The notes below the pieces were generated by a model, which was given only the letters and a program-made list of their open reading frames with translations, did no database searches and had not been told where the DNA came from. This document shows positions 7,860-17,603 of a stretch of 40,377 bases of DNA, in pieces (the first letter of the stretch is position 1; each line of letters opens with the position of its first letter). Made by a program: the position numbers and the translations under genes. Source of the DNA: Thermoflexus hugenholtzii JAD2 (GTDB taxonomy: Bacteria > Chloroflexota > Anaerolineae > Thermoflexales > Thermoflexaceae); NCBI RefSeq assembly GCF_900187885.1, contig NZ_FYEK01000015.1, positions 1 through 40,377 of the forward strand, read 5' to 3'.

Positions 7860-8825
7860 TCAGCGGGCCAGCATCAACACCATATCGTAGTAGGCCAGGT
7901 TGGCCTCCCGCCGACGCTGGACCACCTCCTCCAAGGGAATCGTGACGATATCCCGACCCTGCAGGGCGGTCATCACCCCGCGCTCGCCTCCCAGCAGCGC
8001 CTCCACGGCCTTCACCCCCATGCGGGTGGCCAGCAGGCGATCGAAGGCCGTGGGGCTCCCGCCCCGCTGGATATGGCCCAGGATCGTGATCCGCACATCG
8101 AAGCCGATGGGATGGCTCTCCAGGAATTTGGCGACCTCCGTGGTGCGATAGGGGGAACCCTCCGCGATGACGATCAGGGCGTGGGTTTTGCCCCGCTCGT
8201 AAGCGTCCATCACCGCCCGGGCCACCTCCTCCAGGCGGGTCTCCCGCTCCGGGATCAGCACCATCTCCGCCCCGCCGATCACCCCGGCGATCAGCGCCAG
8301 ATACCCGCAATCCCGCCCCATGGTCTCCACCAGGAACGCCCGCCCGATGGAGGAGGCGGTGTCCCGCAGCCGGTCGATGGCGTCGATGATGGTGTTGAGG
8401 GCGGTGTCCACCCCGATGCTCATGTTCGTGCCCCAGATGTCGTTGTCGATGCTGGCGGGGACGCCGACCACGGGGAAGCCACGCTGGTGGAGGGCCAGGG
8501 CGCCGCGCATGGAGCCGTCGCCGCCGATCACCACCAGCCCCTCGATCCCATGCTGGTTCAGGCGCCGCAGGGCCTTGCGTTGCCCCTCCTCCGTCATAAA
8601 CTCCTTCGAGCGGGCGGTCTGAAGAATGGTCCCGCCGCGCTGGATGATGCCGCCCACGTCCCGAGGGCGGAGCTCCACGATCTCCCCCTCGATCAGGCCC
8701 TGGAACCCCCGACGGATCCCCATGACCCGCAGGCCGTGATAGGCGGCGGTGCGCACCACCGCCCGGATGCAGGCGTTCATGCCCGGCGCATCCCCTCCGC
8801 TGGTCATCACCCCAATGCACCGCAT
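7860..8825 (-). CDS. pfkA: ATP-dependent 6-phosphofructokinase
   Basis: 321 residues, the standard length. Glycolytic step from fructose 6-phosphate to fructose 1,6-bisphosphate. Motifs: GVMTSGGDAPGMNA (5-18), GGDGS (101-105; the Gly at position 104 is typical of ATP rather than pyrophosphate users), SIDNDI with catalytic Asp127, ETMGRDCGYLA (167-177) and GHIQRGGSPTAFDR. PASIDND replaces the more common PKTIDND, and WGTNMSIG replaces the common TDYTIG-type stretch; neither removes a catalytic residue. Start: ATG at 8825 with an excellent GGAGGTGAT upstream. It diverges from the ABC ATPase gene. Confidence 0.95.
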   Translation of the reverse strand: MRCIGVMTSGGDAPGMNACIRAVVRTAAYHGLRVMGIRRGFQGLIEGEIVELRPRDVGGIIQRGGTILQTARSKEFMTEEGQRKALRRLNQHGIEGLVVIGGDGSMRGALALHQRGFPVVGVPASIDNDIWGTNMSIGVDTALNTIIDAIDRLRDTASSIGRAFLVETMGRDCGYLALIAGVIGGAEMVLIPERETRLEEVARAVMDAYERGKTHALIVIAEGSPYRTTEVAKFLESHPIGFDVRITILGHIQRGGSPTAFDRLLATRMGVKAVEALLGGERGVMTALQGRDIVTIPLEEVVQRRREANLAYYDMVLMLAR

Positions 8826-8885
8826 CCCGCATCACCTCCGTGGCGGCTTTCAAGCGGGTCGCTTCCGAAATCGGACATTTTACTC

Positions 8886-8916
8886 ATTTTAGCGCTCCCC
8901 ACGTATATCCGGACAA
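8886..8916 (-). promoter_or_regulatory. Candidate pfkA promoter
   Basis: On the minus strand: TTGTCC (8911-8916) and TAAAAT (8886-8891), preceded by GC, with a 19-base spacer. A second TAAAAT lies at 8877-8882. The spacer is longer than ideal. The -10 context GCTAAAATG resembles other promoters in the window. Confidence 0.45.
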
Positions 8917-9017
8917 AGATCCGTCCTCACAGCGGGCGCGATCGCCGGCAGCCGCCGTCGGCCGCGCAGGGGCCCTTCGCCGGAGCTCCGCTCAGGAGGA
9001 CACGCTCCCCCGAATTG

Positions 9018-9026
9018 TGCTACAAT
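9018..9026 (+). promoter_or_regulatory. Extended -10 promoter of the ABC ATPase gene
   Basis: TGCTACAAT, followed by G, about 60 bases ahead of the ATG at 9086. No strong -35 box is seen, as is usual for extended -10 promoters. It shares its core with the rbfA promoter. Confidence 0.55.
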
Positions 9027-9085
9027 GTAAAGAAATCAGAGAGGATCCGGGCAGGTTGAACTTTGCTGAGCAGGGGGAAGATCCC

Positions 9086-10186
9086 ATGGCGAGCGTGGCC
9101 TTTGAGCATGTCACTAAGCAGTTCGGGAACGTGGTCGCGGTGAAGGACCTGACCCTTTACATCCCGGACGGCGAGTTCCTGGTGCTGGTCGGCCCCTCCG
9201 GTTGCGGCAAGACGACCACCCTGCGGCTGCTGGCTGGGTTGGAGGAGGTCACCCAGGGGCGGATTTACATCGGGGATCGGGACGTGACGGAGGTTCCCCC
9301 CAAAGATCGCAACATCGCCATGGTCTTTCAGTCCTACGCCCTCTATCCCCACATGAACGTCTACGACAACATCGCCTTCGGCCTGCGCATGCGCAAGGTC
9401 CCCAAGCCGGAGATCGAGCGCCGGGTGCGGGAGGCGGCCCGCATGCTGGAGATCGAGCATCTGCTGGACCGCAAGCCGCGGCAGCTCTCCGGTGGGCAGC
9501 GCCAGCGGGTGGCCGTGGCCCGGGCCATCGTCCGCGACCCGGCGGTTTTCCTCTTCGACGAGCCCCTCTCCAACCTGGACGCCAAGCTCCGGGTCCAGAC
9601 GCGGGCGGAGCTGATCAAGCTGCACCAGCGGCTGGGGACCACCTTTGTGTATGTGACCCACGATCAGGTCGAGGCCATGACCATGGGCACCCGCATCGCG
9701 GTGATGAAGGATGGGGTGCTCCAGCAGGTCGACACGCCCCAGAACCTTTACGAGCGGCCCGACAACCTGTTCGTGGCCGGGTTCATCGGCTCGCCGCCCA
9801 TGAACTTCTTCGAGGCCCGCCTGGTGCCGGAGGGCGAAGGCCTGTGGGTGGACACGGGGGCTTTCCGCGTCCCGGTCCCGCCGGATCGGGTGCCCGTCTA
9901 TCGGCCCCATGTGGGCCGGCGGGTGATCTTCGGGCTGCGGCCGGAGCACATCTACGACCCCGAGTTCGCGCCGCCCCTCAACCATCCGGCGGAGGTGCAG
10001 GCTCGGGTGGACGTGCGGGAGCTGATGGGCAGCGAGGTCCATCTGCACCTGGTGGCCGACCGCCAGATCTTCGTCGCCCGTGTCGATCCGCGAACCCACG
10101 CCCTGGTCGGGAACACCATCCGCGTCCTCTTCGATATGGACCGCATGCACCTCTTCGACGCGGAGACCGAGCGGGCGATCCGGTAA
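9086..10186 (+). CDS. ABC transporter ATP-binding protein, MalK/UgpC/MsmK type
   Basis: 366 residues. ABC domain: Walker [10 protein letters not shown] (36-44), Q-loop [13 protein letters not shown] (80-92), signature [14 protein letters not shown] (134-147), Walker [17 protein letters not shown] (154-169) and the switch histidine in YVTHDQ. The C-terminal third is a TOBE/OB region with the [11 protein letters not shown] motif typical of sugar importers. These ATPases energise carbohydrate uptake and one copy can serve several permeases, which fits the lack of permease or binding-protein genes here. Start: ATG at 9086 ([14 protein letters not shown]) with GGGGGAAG in front. The gene ends at a hairpin shared with the convergent lipoprotein gene. 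Confidence 0.93.
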   Translation: MASVAFEHVTKQFGNVVAVKDLTLYIPDGEFLVLVGPSGCGKTTTLRLLAGLEEVTQGRIYIGDRDVTEVPPKDRNIAMVFQSYALYPHMNVYDNIAFGLRMRKVPKPEIERRVREAARMLEIEHLLDRKPRQLSGGQRQRVAVARAIVRDPAVFLFDEPLSNLDAKLRVQTRAELIKLHQRLGTTFVYVTHDQVEAMTMGTRIAVMKDGVLQQVDTPQNLYERPDNLFVAGFIGSPPMNFFEARLVPEGEGLWVDTGAFRVPVPPDRVPVYRPHVGRRVIFGLRPEHIYDPEFAPPLNHPAEVQARVDVRELMGSEVHLHLVADRQIFVARVDPRTHALVGNTIRVLFDMDRMHLFDAETERAIR

Positions 10187-10228
10187 CTCGCACGGGGGAT
10201 CCTGTGAGTTTCCCCCATGGAGGGGGAA

Positions 10229-10268
10229 GGGGGAGCTGAGGGCGTGAGCGCCTCAGCCCCCTTGTTTT
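10229..10268. terminator. Hairpin terminator between convergent genes
   Basis: A long GC-rich stem: GGGGG, a one-base bulge, then GCTGAGGGCG pairing with CGCCTCAGC (loop TGAG) and CCCC, followed by TTGTTTT. It lies between the ABC ATPase stop and the convergent lipoprotein stop. The T-run serves the plus strand. Confidence 0.75.
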
Positions 10269-10881
10269 ACTGAGCTCGGCTGGCGAGGAAACGATCGAAG
10301 CCCACCTGTGCCTCACCCACCGCCATCGTTCCTATGCTCACCCCCACCCGTCCGCCCTCCTCCCCGGGATCCCGGGGGATCCGGGTGGCCTCGATCCCGT
10401 TGATCCAAAAGACCATCGCGCCCCCTTCGCGGCGAACCCGTAGGTGATTGGTGGTCCGCCCAACCCGGATCGCCTCGTGAGGGGTCCAATCCATGCGTAT
10501 CCGCCATGCTCCTCGCTCATAGACGAAGATCCCATAGTAGCCGTCGGCGCTGACGGCGAACCGGTAAAGGCGCCCCGGCCCGGCCTCCAGGATTAGGCCG
10601 TAATCCGCGGACATGGGGCCCTCGAGCAGGGTGGCCTCCACCTCGACTTGGCCCTCCCGGAATGCGAAGGGAGAGAGCGCCCAGGCGACGGTCCGCGCCG
10701 GTTGCAGCGTGAGGATCAGGCGCCCGTCCTCCACCCGGGCCTGGAAGCGCGGATCCCGAGGGAGGAGCCACCCCGGCGCGCCCTCGCGGAAGTCCGCGGC
10801 GTAACGCGCCGGGGCGGGCGCACGGCAGCCCGCGAGCAGCATGATGCCGATCATCCCGCCGAGAAGGACCCCGCCTCTCAT
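10267..10881 (-). CDS. Secreted lipoprotein with a LamG/concanavalin-like fold
   Basis: 204 residues. Signal peptide with lipobox LLAGC (Cys19), so it should be lipid-anchored outside the membrane. The mature part reads like a jelly-roll domain: VEDGRLILTLQPART, FREGQVEVEATLLEG, ADYGLILEAGPGRLYRFAVSADG and NHLRVRREGGAMVFWINGIE, alternating strands similar to DUF1080/LamG-type proteins that often bind carbohydrate. I see no catalytic residues I can name. Start: ATG at 10881 with GGAGG six bases upstream. It is a single-gene unit diverging from trmB. The lipoprotein call is firm; the fold is a reasoned guess. Confidence 0.8.
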   Translation of the reverse strand: MRGGVLLGGMIGIMLLAGCRAPAPARYAADFREGAPGWLLPRDPRFQARVEDGRLILTLQPARTVAWALSPFAFREGQVEVEATLLEGPMSADYGLILEAGPGRLYRFAVSADGYYGIFVYERGAWRIRMDWTPHEAIRVGRTTNHLRVRREGGAMVFWINGIEATRIPRDPGEEGGRVGVSIGTMAVGEAQVGFDRFLASRAQ

Positions 10882-10928
10882 CCCATCCCTCCGCGCAGGG
10901 AGCCGAAGGCCCCCGGGCTTTGGTCTCT

Positions 10929-10936
10929 ACTATAAT
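10929..10936. promoter_or_regulatory. Overlapping divergent -10 boxes (trmB and lipoprotein)
   Basis: The eight bases ACTATAAT give TATAAT on plus (10931-10936, towards trmB) and TATAGT on minus (10929-10934, towards the lipoprotein gene). Neither side has a strong -35. An in-frame GTG at 10944 lies where the plus-strand transcript would begin. Confidence 0.5.
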
Positions 10937-10988
10937 TCCACCCGTGAACGGTTTACTTTCTCCGGATCTCCGGCCGGTGTCCACGCCG

Positions 10989-12020
10989 ATGGGCGATGTG
11001 GATCGGATCCCGCCGCCGCGGTTTCAGCTGGGGGACCCGCGGTGGGTGCTGGAGCTGCGATACCTGCCGTGGCCGGTGGCGTGGGCGGCCTGTTTCGGCC
11101 GCCCGGGGCCGCTCCATGTGGAGCTGGGCTTCGGCGATGGGGCCTTCCTGGCCGCCCTGGCCCGCCGGATGCCGGCCGCCAACCTGGTCGGGGTGGAGCG
11201 GGCCCTGGAGCCGACCCGCTGGGCCCTCCGGCGCATGCGCCGAGAGGGAGTCGAGAACGTCCGGCTGGTGCTGGGGGACGCCTTCGCCGCCCTGGCCTTC
11301 CTGTTCGAGCCGGGGTCCATCGAAGGGCTTTATGTCAACTTCCCGGATCCCTGGCCGAAGGCCCGTCATCATCATCGACGCCTGCTGACGCCGGGCTTCC
11401 TTCATCTGGCCGCCCATCGCCTCCAGCCCGGCGGCCTCCTGACCATCGCTACCGATGATCCTGATTACGCCCTCTGGATCGCGGAGGCGCTCCGGGACAC
11501 CCCCGGTCTGGAGAGCGTCTTTGAGACGCCCTGGGTGCACGCCCTGCCGGGGCGGGAGCCCACGCGATATGAACGCAAGGCCCTGGCGGCCGGACGGCCA
11601 TGCTTTTATTTCGTCTGGCGGCGATCCGGAGCGGTCCCGGCGCCGGTGTTGCCGCGGATCATGCGAGGGGAGGCGTCCATGCCCCATCGGATCTGGGAGG
11701 GGGATCCGGATCTCTCTCAGGTGGCGGCGCAGCTGCGGGGACGCCTGTGGCAGGACGGGGAGACCATCTGGCGGGTGAAGGGCCTGTATCGGGCCGTGGA
11801 GGGGGAGGGGTTACTGATCGAACTGCTGATGGCCGAGGGATCCTGGGTGGAGACGGTGGCCCTGATCTTCCGTCCCCATGGCCCAGGGCTCTGGATCCTC
11901 AAGCCGGCGGAGATCGGAGGGCTCCGGCCCACCCTGGCCCTTAAGATGGGCGTCCAGCGCATCGCTCAGGCCATTGAGGAGGCAACCCCCGGGCTGCGCG
12001 TGGTCTCCTCCACGATCTGA
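10989..12020 (+). CDS. trmB: tRNA (guanine-N7-)-methyltransferase with C-terminal extension
   Basis: 343 residues. The enzyme makes m7G46 in tRNA using S-adenosylmethionine. Motifs: HVELGFGDGAFLAALARRMP (SAM site), NLVGVERA, the hallmark VNFPDPWPKARHHHRRLL and LTIATDDPDYALWIAE. TrmB is usually 200-250 residues; here about 110 more follow the FYFVWRR strand, with alternating strands and helices that I do not recognise. Start is uncertain: ATG at 10989 has no clear ribosome site, while GTG at 10944 lies eight bases after a TATAAT and could be a leaderless start. It heads an operon with xseB, PAP2, cobalamin adenosyltransferase and nitroreductase. Confidence 0.9.
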   Translation: MGDVDRIPPPRFQLGDPRWVLELRYLPWPVAWAACFGRPGPLHVELGFGDGAFLAALARRMPAANLVGVERALEPTRWALRRMRREGVENVRLVLGDAFAALAFLFEPGSIEGLYVNFPDPWPKARHHHRRLLTPGFLHLAAHRLQPGGLLTIATDDPDYALWIAEALRDTPGLESVFETPWVHALPGREPTRYERKALAAGRPCFYFVWRRSGAVPAPVLPRIMRGEASMPHRIWEGDPDLSQVAAQLRGRLWQDGETIWRVKGLYRAVEGEGLLIELLMAEGSWVETVALIFRPHGPGLWILKPAEIGGLRPTLALKMGVQRIAQAIEEATPGLRVVSSTI

Positions 12021-12063
12021 AGGGCCCGACGGTTGGCCTTTGAACCCGGACGCGGAGGGGCGG

Positions 12064-12300
12064 ATGGACAAACCGGTTCACGAGCTGACCTTTGAGGAGG
12101 CGCTGGCGGAGCTGGAGCGGATCGTGCGGGCTCTGGAAGGGGGCGGTCTCCCCCTGGAGGAGGCCCTGGCCCTCTATGAGCGGGGACAGGCCCTGGCGGA
12201 GCGCTGTCAGCGGCTGCTGCAGGAGGCCCGGCTCCGCGTCCGGATCCTGGAGCGGGACGAATCCGGGGCGCTCCGCCTCTCGCCCTTCGAAGAAGGGTGA
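12064..12300 (+). CDS. xseB: Exodeoxyribonuclease VII small subunit
   Basis: 78 residues. Family signature FEEALAELERIVRALEGGGLPLEEALALYERGQALAERCQRLLQEA, a helical hairpin that wraps the large subunit XseA. ExoVII degrades single-stranded DNA. Start: ATG at 12064 with GGAGGGG in front, 43 bases after trmB. xseA is not in the window, so the large subunit must be encoded elsewhere. Confidence 0.92.
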   Translation: MDKPVHELTFEEALAELERIVRALEGGGLPLEEALALYERGQALAERCQRLLQEARLRVRILERDESGALRLSPFEEG

Positions 12301-12303
12301 CGG

Positions 12304-12756
12304 ATGGAGCCGGCGGATCTCTTCCGGAACCCGATCCTGATCCCGGCCTTCCTGGCCTGGACGGCTGCCCAGCTCTCCAAGGTCCCGGTGGAGTGGGCGC
12401 GGCGGCGACGGTTGGACCTGAGGCTGTGGTTCAGCGCCGGCGGGATGCCTAGCTCCCACGCCGCCCTGGTCTCGGCCATGGCGACCGCCGTGGGGCTGCG
12501 GGAGGGTTTCACCTCCACCGCCTTCGCCGTCAGCCTGATCGTCGCCCTCATCGTGATGTATGACGCGGCGGGGGTCCGCCGCGCAGCCAGCATCCAGGCG
12601 CGCCTCCTCAATCAGATCCTGGACGAGGTGTTCGCGGGCCGTCCCCTGAGCGAGCAGCGCGTGAAGGAGCTCATCGGCCACACCCCGATGGAGGTGGTGG
12701 TGGGGGCGCTGCTGGGGATCGCCATCGCGTGGATCTGGTGGCAGCTCGCGCCCTGA
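12304..12756 (+). CDS. Divergent PAP2 family (DUF212) membrane protein
   Basis: 150 residues, three or four membrane segments. Conserved blocks: FSAGGMPSSHAALVSAMATAVG (about 44-65), IVMYDAAGVRRAA (about 82-94) and ELIGHTPMEVVVGALLG (about 123-139). These match the acid-phosphatase/vanadium-haloperoxidase-related family, with the PSSH and GHTPxE motifs. The substrate is not established; a lipid phosphate is likely. Start: ATG at 12304, three bases after the xseB stop. Confidence 0.87.
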   Translation: MEPADLFRNPILIPAFLAWTAAQLSKVPVEWARRRRLDLRLWFSAGGMPSSHAALVSAMATAVGLREGFTSTAFAVSLIVALIVMYDAAGVRRAASIQARLLNQILDEVFAGRPLSEQRVKELIGHTPMEVVVGALLGIAIAWIWWQLAP

Positions 12757-12766
12757 GGGGAGAGGG

Positions 12767-13315
12767 ATGAAGATCTACACCCGCACCGGCGACGACGGGA
12801 CCACCCAGCTGATGGGCCCGACCCGGGTCCCCAAGGATCACCCCCGGGTGGCGGCCTACGGGGCGGTGGACGAACTGAACGCCTGGCTGGGTTACCTGCA
12901 CGCCATGGGGCTCCCCCCTCCATGGGCGGAGCGGCTGCAGGAGATCCAGCGAGACCTCTTCGTCATCGGCAGTTACCTGGCCCTGGATCCCACCGTGGCG
13001 GATCGGGCGGCCGCCCTGCCTCCTCCGCCGGAGGAGCGGATCCCCCAGATGGAAGAGTGGATCGACGAGTGCGAGGCGGTGGCCGGGCCGACCCGCGTCT
13101 TCATCCTGCCGGGCGGGCATCCCCTGAGCGCCGCGCTGCACATCGCCCGCACCGTCTGCCGACGGGCGGAGCGGGCCGTGGTGACCCTCCACCGAGGAGA
13201 GCCGGTTCCCTCCTGGATCCTGGCCTACCTCAACCGTCTCTCCGACCTGCTGTTCATGCTGGCCCGCTGGGCCAACGCGGCGCACGGGGTGGAGGACATC
13301 CCATGGAGGCCGTGA
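12767..13315 (+). CDS. Cob(I)yrinic acid a,c-diamide adenosyltransferase, PduO type
   Basis: 182 residues. ATP:cob(I)alamin adenosyltransferase that makes adenosylcobalamin. Motifs: YTRTGDDGTT (4-13, ATP binding), YGAVDELNAWLG (31-42), IARTVCRRAERAV (about 127-139) and NRLSDLLFMLAR (about 156-167), all PduO-type. Start: ATG at 12767 with GGGGAGAGGG in front. The stop overlaps the next start as TGATG, so it is translationally coupled to the nitroreductase. Confidence 0.93.
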   Translation: MKIYTRTGDDGTTQLMGPTRVPKDHPRVAAYGAVDELNAWLGYLHAMGLPPPWAERLQEIQRDLFVIGSYLALDPTVADRAAALPPPPEERIPQMEEWIDECEAVAGPTRVFILPGGHPLSAALHIARTVCRRAERAVVTLHRGEPVPSWILAYLNRLSDLLFMLARWANAAHGVEDIPWRP

Positions 13316-13944
13316 TGGCAGTGTTGCCGGCTCATGCTCAGGCGCTGCTGGAGCAGATCCGCTCCCGGCGCTCTGTCCGCCGTTACCGGCCGGATCCCAT
13401 CCCCCGGGAGTGGGTGGAGGCCTTGCTGGAGGCCGCCCGCTGGGCCCCCTCGGCCCACAACCGGCAGCCCTGGCGCTTCGCGGTGGTGGAGGACCCCGGG
13501 GTCAAGGCCCGCCTGGCAGAGGCGATGGGAGAGCGGCTGGCGGAGGACCTGCGGCGCGATGGCGTACCGGCGGAGCGGATCGCCGAGGAGGTCGCCCGCT
13601 CGGTGGCGCGGATCACCGCCGCTCCCCTGGCCCTCGTGGTCTGTCTCTCGATGGTCGAGATGGACCGCTATCCCGATACGCGGCGCCAGGCCGCGGAGCG
13701 GACGATGGCCGTCCAGAGCGTGGCTATGGCCGGGCAGAACCTCCTGCTGATGGCTCACGCCCTGGGCCTGGGGGCCTGCTGGATCTGCGCCCCGCTGTTC
13801 TGCCCGGATACGGTCCGCGAGACGCTGGGGTTGCCCGCGGACTGGGAGCCCCAGGGGATGATTCTGGTGGGGTTCCCGGCGGGGCCGCCCCGGGTGAAGG
13901 AGCGCCGGCCCCTCGAGGCCTTCACCCGCTGGATCCGCGCCTGA
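13315..13944 (+). CDS. FMN-dependent nitroreductase family protein (FbiB C-domain-like)
   Basis: 209 residues. FMN site: RSRRSVRRYRPDPIP (16-30) and WAPSAHNRQPWRF (43-55); the C-terminal half has LLMAHALGLGACWICAPLFCP. This arrangement resembles the reductase half of FbiB, which reduces dehydro-F420, and also general nitroreductases and BluB. A link to F420 or to corrin chemistry is possible given the adenosyltransferase next door, but is not shown. Start: ATG at 13315, overlapping the upstream stop with GGAGG five bases ahead; ATG at 13303 is an alternative. Confidence 0.85.
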   Translation: MAVLPAHAQALLEQIRSRRSVRRYRPDPIPREWVEALLEAARWAPSAHNRQPWRFAVVEDPGVKARLAEAMGERLAEDLRRDGVPAERIAEEVARSVARITAAPLALVVCLSMVEMDRYPDTRRQAAERTMAVQSVAMAGQNLLLMAHALGLGACWICAPLFCPDTVRETLGLPADWEPQGMILVGFPAGPPRVKERRPLEAFTRWIRA

Positions 13945-13989
13945 GGGGCCCTCCAGACATCGAACGAGGCTTCTTTCTCCAGGAGGCCT

Positions 13990-14023
13990 GGGGATGGGGA
14001 CCGCCGAGGGCAGTCCCCACCCC
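13990..14023. terminator. GC-rich hairpin between convergent genes
   Basis: GGGGATGGGGAC pairs with GTCCCCACCCC around a ten-base loop, with one bulged base. It lies between the nitroreductase stop and the convergent acyl-CoA synthetase stop. There is no T-run on either side, so termination is only probable. Confidence 0.45.
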
Positions 14024-14036
14024 GGAAGGGGAGCGA

Positions 14037-15674
14037 TCAGGCGGGGGTTTCAGGAAGACGGTAGTCTTTGAACTGCTCCCGCAGCACCTTTTTGTCGAAC
14101 TTCCCCACGCTGGTCTTGGGGATCGCCTCCACGAATACGATATCGTCCGGGAGCCACCACTTGGCGAAGCGCGGCCGCAGGAACTCCAGCAGCTCCTCCT
14201 TGGTGAGGTCCTCCTTGAACTCGGGGCGGGGGACCACCACGGCCAGCGGGCGCTCCTGCCACTTGGGATGCGGCACGGCGATGACCGCCGCCTCCAGGAC
14301 CTTGGGGTGGGCCATCAGGGCGTTCTCCAGGTCCACCGAGGAGATCCACTCCCCGCCGCTCTTGATCAGATCCTTGGTTCGGTCCACGATCTGGATGTAG
14401 CCCTCCGGGTCGATGGTCACCACGTCCCCGGTGCGGAACCACCCGTCCTGGAAGGCCTCGGCGGTGCGGGGGTCGTTGTAGTAAGCGCGGATCACCCAGG
14501 GGCCGCGGACCTGGAGCTCGCCCATGGTTTTACCGTCCCACGGCACCTCGCGCCCCTGGTCGTCCACCGCGCGGATCTCCACGCCCACGACGGGCATCCC
14601 CTGCTTGGCGCGGACGGCGAAGCGCTCCTCGTCGGGCCAGCTTTCCATATAGCTTTTGAGGTTGGCCACGGTGCCCAGGGGGGTCATCTCGGTCATGCCC
14701 CAGGCGTGGGCGATGCGGATGCCGAAGCGCTTCTCGAAGGCCTCGATCAAAGCCCGCGGCATGGCGGATCCGCCCACGGGCATCACCCGGAGGCTGGAGA
14801 GGTCGTAGCGCTCCCGCTCCAGCAGGGCGTAGAGGCCGATCCAGATGGTGGGCACGCCGGCGGTCACCGTCACCCGTTCGTTCTGGATCAGCTCCGCGAT
14901 GTCCCGAGGCTGCAGATGGGGACCGGGGAAGACCAGCTTGGCGCCGACCATCACCCCGGCGAAGGGCATCCCCCAGGCGTTGGCGTGGAACATGGGGACC
15001 ACGGGCATCAGCACGTCCCGCTCGCAGATGCCGAAGGTATCAGCCAGACAGAGGGCCAGGGAGTGCAAGAAGATCGCCCGATGGCTGTAGACCACGCCCT
15101 TGGGGTTCCCCGTCGTCCCTGAGGTGTAGCACATGCCGGCGGCCGCGTTCTCGTCCAGGCGCGGCCAGGGATAGGGAGCCTCCGGGGATTCGGCGAGCAG
15201 CGCCTCGTAGTCGAGGGCTGGCGAAAGGGAGGTCTGGACCGGCCCGGCGTCGCTCATGATCACGAAGGCCTTCACCGTGGGGATCTGATCCCGGATGCGC
15301 TCCAAGAGGGGAACGAGGGAGGCGTCGACAAAGATCACGCGGTCCTCGGCGTGGTTGATGATGTAGATCAGCTGATCGGGGGCCAGGCGGATGTTGAGGG
15401 TATGAAGGACGGCGCCCATACATGGGGCGGCGAAGTAGATTTCCAGGTGGCGGTAGGTGTTCCAGGCGAAGGTGGCCACCCGATCGCCCCGCCCGATCCC
15501 CAGCCGGGTCAGGGCGTGGGCCAGGCGGTGAACCCGTCGATGGAAGTCGGCGTAGGTGTAGCGATGCATGCCGGCGGCGGTGCGGGTGGCGATCTCCTTG
15601 CGGGGGAAGAGACGGGCGGCGCGGTCCAGGAAATGATGCAGGGTGAGCGGCCAGTCCATCATCAGGCCTTCCAT
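14037..15674 (-). CDS. Long-chain fatty acid-CoA ligase / AMP-dependent synthetase
   Basis: 545 residues, normal for the family. Activates an acid to acyl-AMP, then acyl-CoA. Motifs: [19 protein letters not shown] (181-199, P-loop), [11 protein letters not shown] (acyl-adenylate motif), [24 protein letters not shown] with the hinge Asp, [13 protein letters not shown], and the C-terminal catalytic lysine in [11 protein letters not shown]. The GGEW form is typical of medium- and long-chain enzymes. Chain length cannot be read from sequence. Start: ATG at 15674 with AGGAGG five bases upstream. It lies 125 bases downstream of gap in the same direction; a hairpin and a TAAAAT (minus, 15734-15739) lie in between, so it may have its own promoter. 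Confidence 0.92.
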   Translation of the reverse strand: MEGLMMDWPLTLHHFLDRAARLFPRKEIATRTAAGMHRYTYADFHRRVHRLAHALTRLGIGRGDRVATFAWNTYRHLEIYFAAPCMGAVLHTLNIRLAPDQLIYIINHAEDRVIFVDASLVPLLERIRDQIPTVKAFVIMSDAGPVQTSLSPALDYEALLAESPEAPYPWPRLDENAAAGMCYTSGTTGNPKGVVYSHRAIFLHSLALCLADTFGICERDVLMPVVPMFHANAWGMPFAGVMVGAKLVFPGPHLQPRDIAELIQNERVTVTAGVPTIWIGLYALLERERYDLSSLRVMPVGGSAMPRALIEAFEKRFGIRIAHAWGMTEMTPLGTVANLKSYMESWPDEERFAVRAKQGMPVVGVEIRAVDDQGREVPWDGKTMGELQVRGPWVIRAYYNDPRTAEAFQDGWFRTGDVVTIDPEGYIQIVDRTKDLIKSGGEWISSVDLENALMAHPKVLEAAVIAVPHPKWQERPLAVVVPRPEFKEDLTKEELLEFLRPRFAKWWLPDDIVFVEAIPKTSVGKFDKKVLREQFKDYRLPETPA

Positions 15675-15763
15675 GGCACCCTCCTTTCCGGATAGGGGAA
15701 TAGAAGAACAGGGGAATCACCCCACGCGGTTTGATTTTAACATGGGGGGTGGTGGCTGGGGAA

Positions 15764-15790
15764 GGGGGGATGGGAGCGCCCCATCCCCCC
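15764..15790 (-). terminator. Perfect hairpin after gap
   Basis: An 11-base perfect inverted repeat (GGGGGGATGGG and CCCATCCCCCC) with a five-base loop begins ten bases past the gap stop. There is no U-run, only TTCCCC. It is a likely terminator or attenuator between gap and the acyl-CoA synthetase. Confidence 0.55.
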
Positions 15791-15799
15791 GGTTGGCGA

Positions 15800-17151
<1,352 letters not shown>

Positions 17152-17567
17152 GGGCCGCGCCAGAGGGCCTGTAAGCCGGGTTCTGTCCCCCGTGGGGCGC
17201 CACGGGGTGGCGGTCATCTCTCTGGGACGGCGGTTGCCCGCCGCCTCAAGCGGCCTACCCGCGGGCATTGGGCGCGGGGCCGCCCCGGCGCCCCGAAGGG
17301 CGCCGCGCCCGCTGCTTGGCCTTGCTCCGGGTGGGGGTTGCCATGCGCCGGCGCGTTGCCGCCCGGCCGGTGGGCTCTTACCCCACCTTTTCACCCTTGC
17401 CTCCATGACCCCGGGAGTTCCCGGGCGGATCGGCGGTCTGTTTTCTGTGGCCCTGTCCACGGGTCGCCCCGTCCGGGTGTTACCCGGCACCCTGCCCCGC
17501 TGGAGCCCGGACTTTCCTCAGGCCGGGATTTCCCGGCCCGCGACCGCCCGGCCTTCTGACGCGGCCC
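17152..17567 (-). ncRNA. rnpB: RNase P RNA (catalytic subunit)
   Basis: 416 nt ribozyme that trims the 5' leader of pre-tRNA. On the minus strand the 5' region has the conserved P4/J3-4 sequence GAGGAAAGTCCGGGCTC (17504-17520), and the 3' region has ACAGAACCCGGCTTACAGG (about 17168-17186), the other half of P4. The ends pair as a 12-base P1 helix: GGGCCGCGTCAG at 17556-17567 with CTGGCGCGGCCC at 17152-17163, one G-U pair, which fixes both ends. Between lie several GC-rich stems. It starts 36 bases after the UPF0182 stop. Whether it is type A or the type C reported from some Chloroflexota needs folding. Confidence 0.96.
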
Positions 17568-17603
17568 ATGTTTATATTTTAACGCGGAACGATGTCTCCC
17601 AGG

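Noticed and set aside
13410-15122. 570-codon plus-strand open frame
   Set aside because: It shifts across the nitroreductase gene and runs antisense to the acyl-CoA synthetase; both of those have full motif sets.
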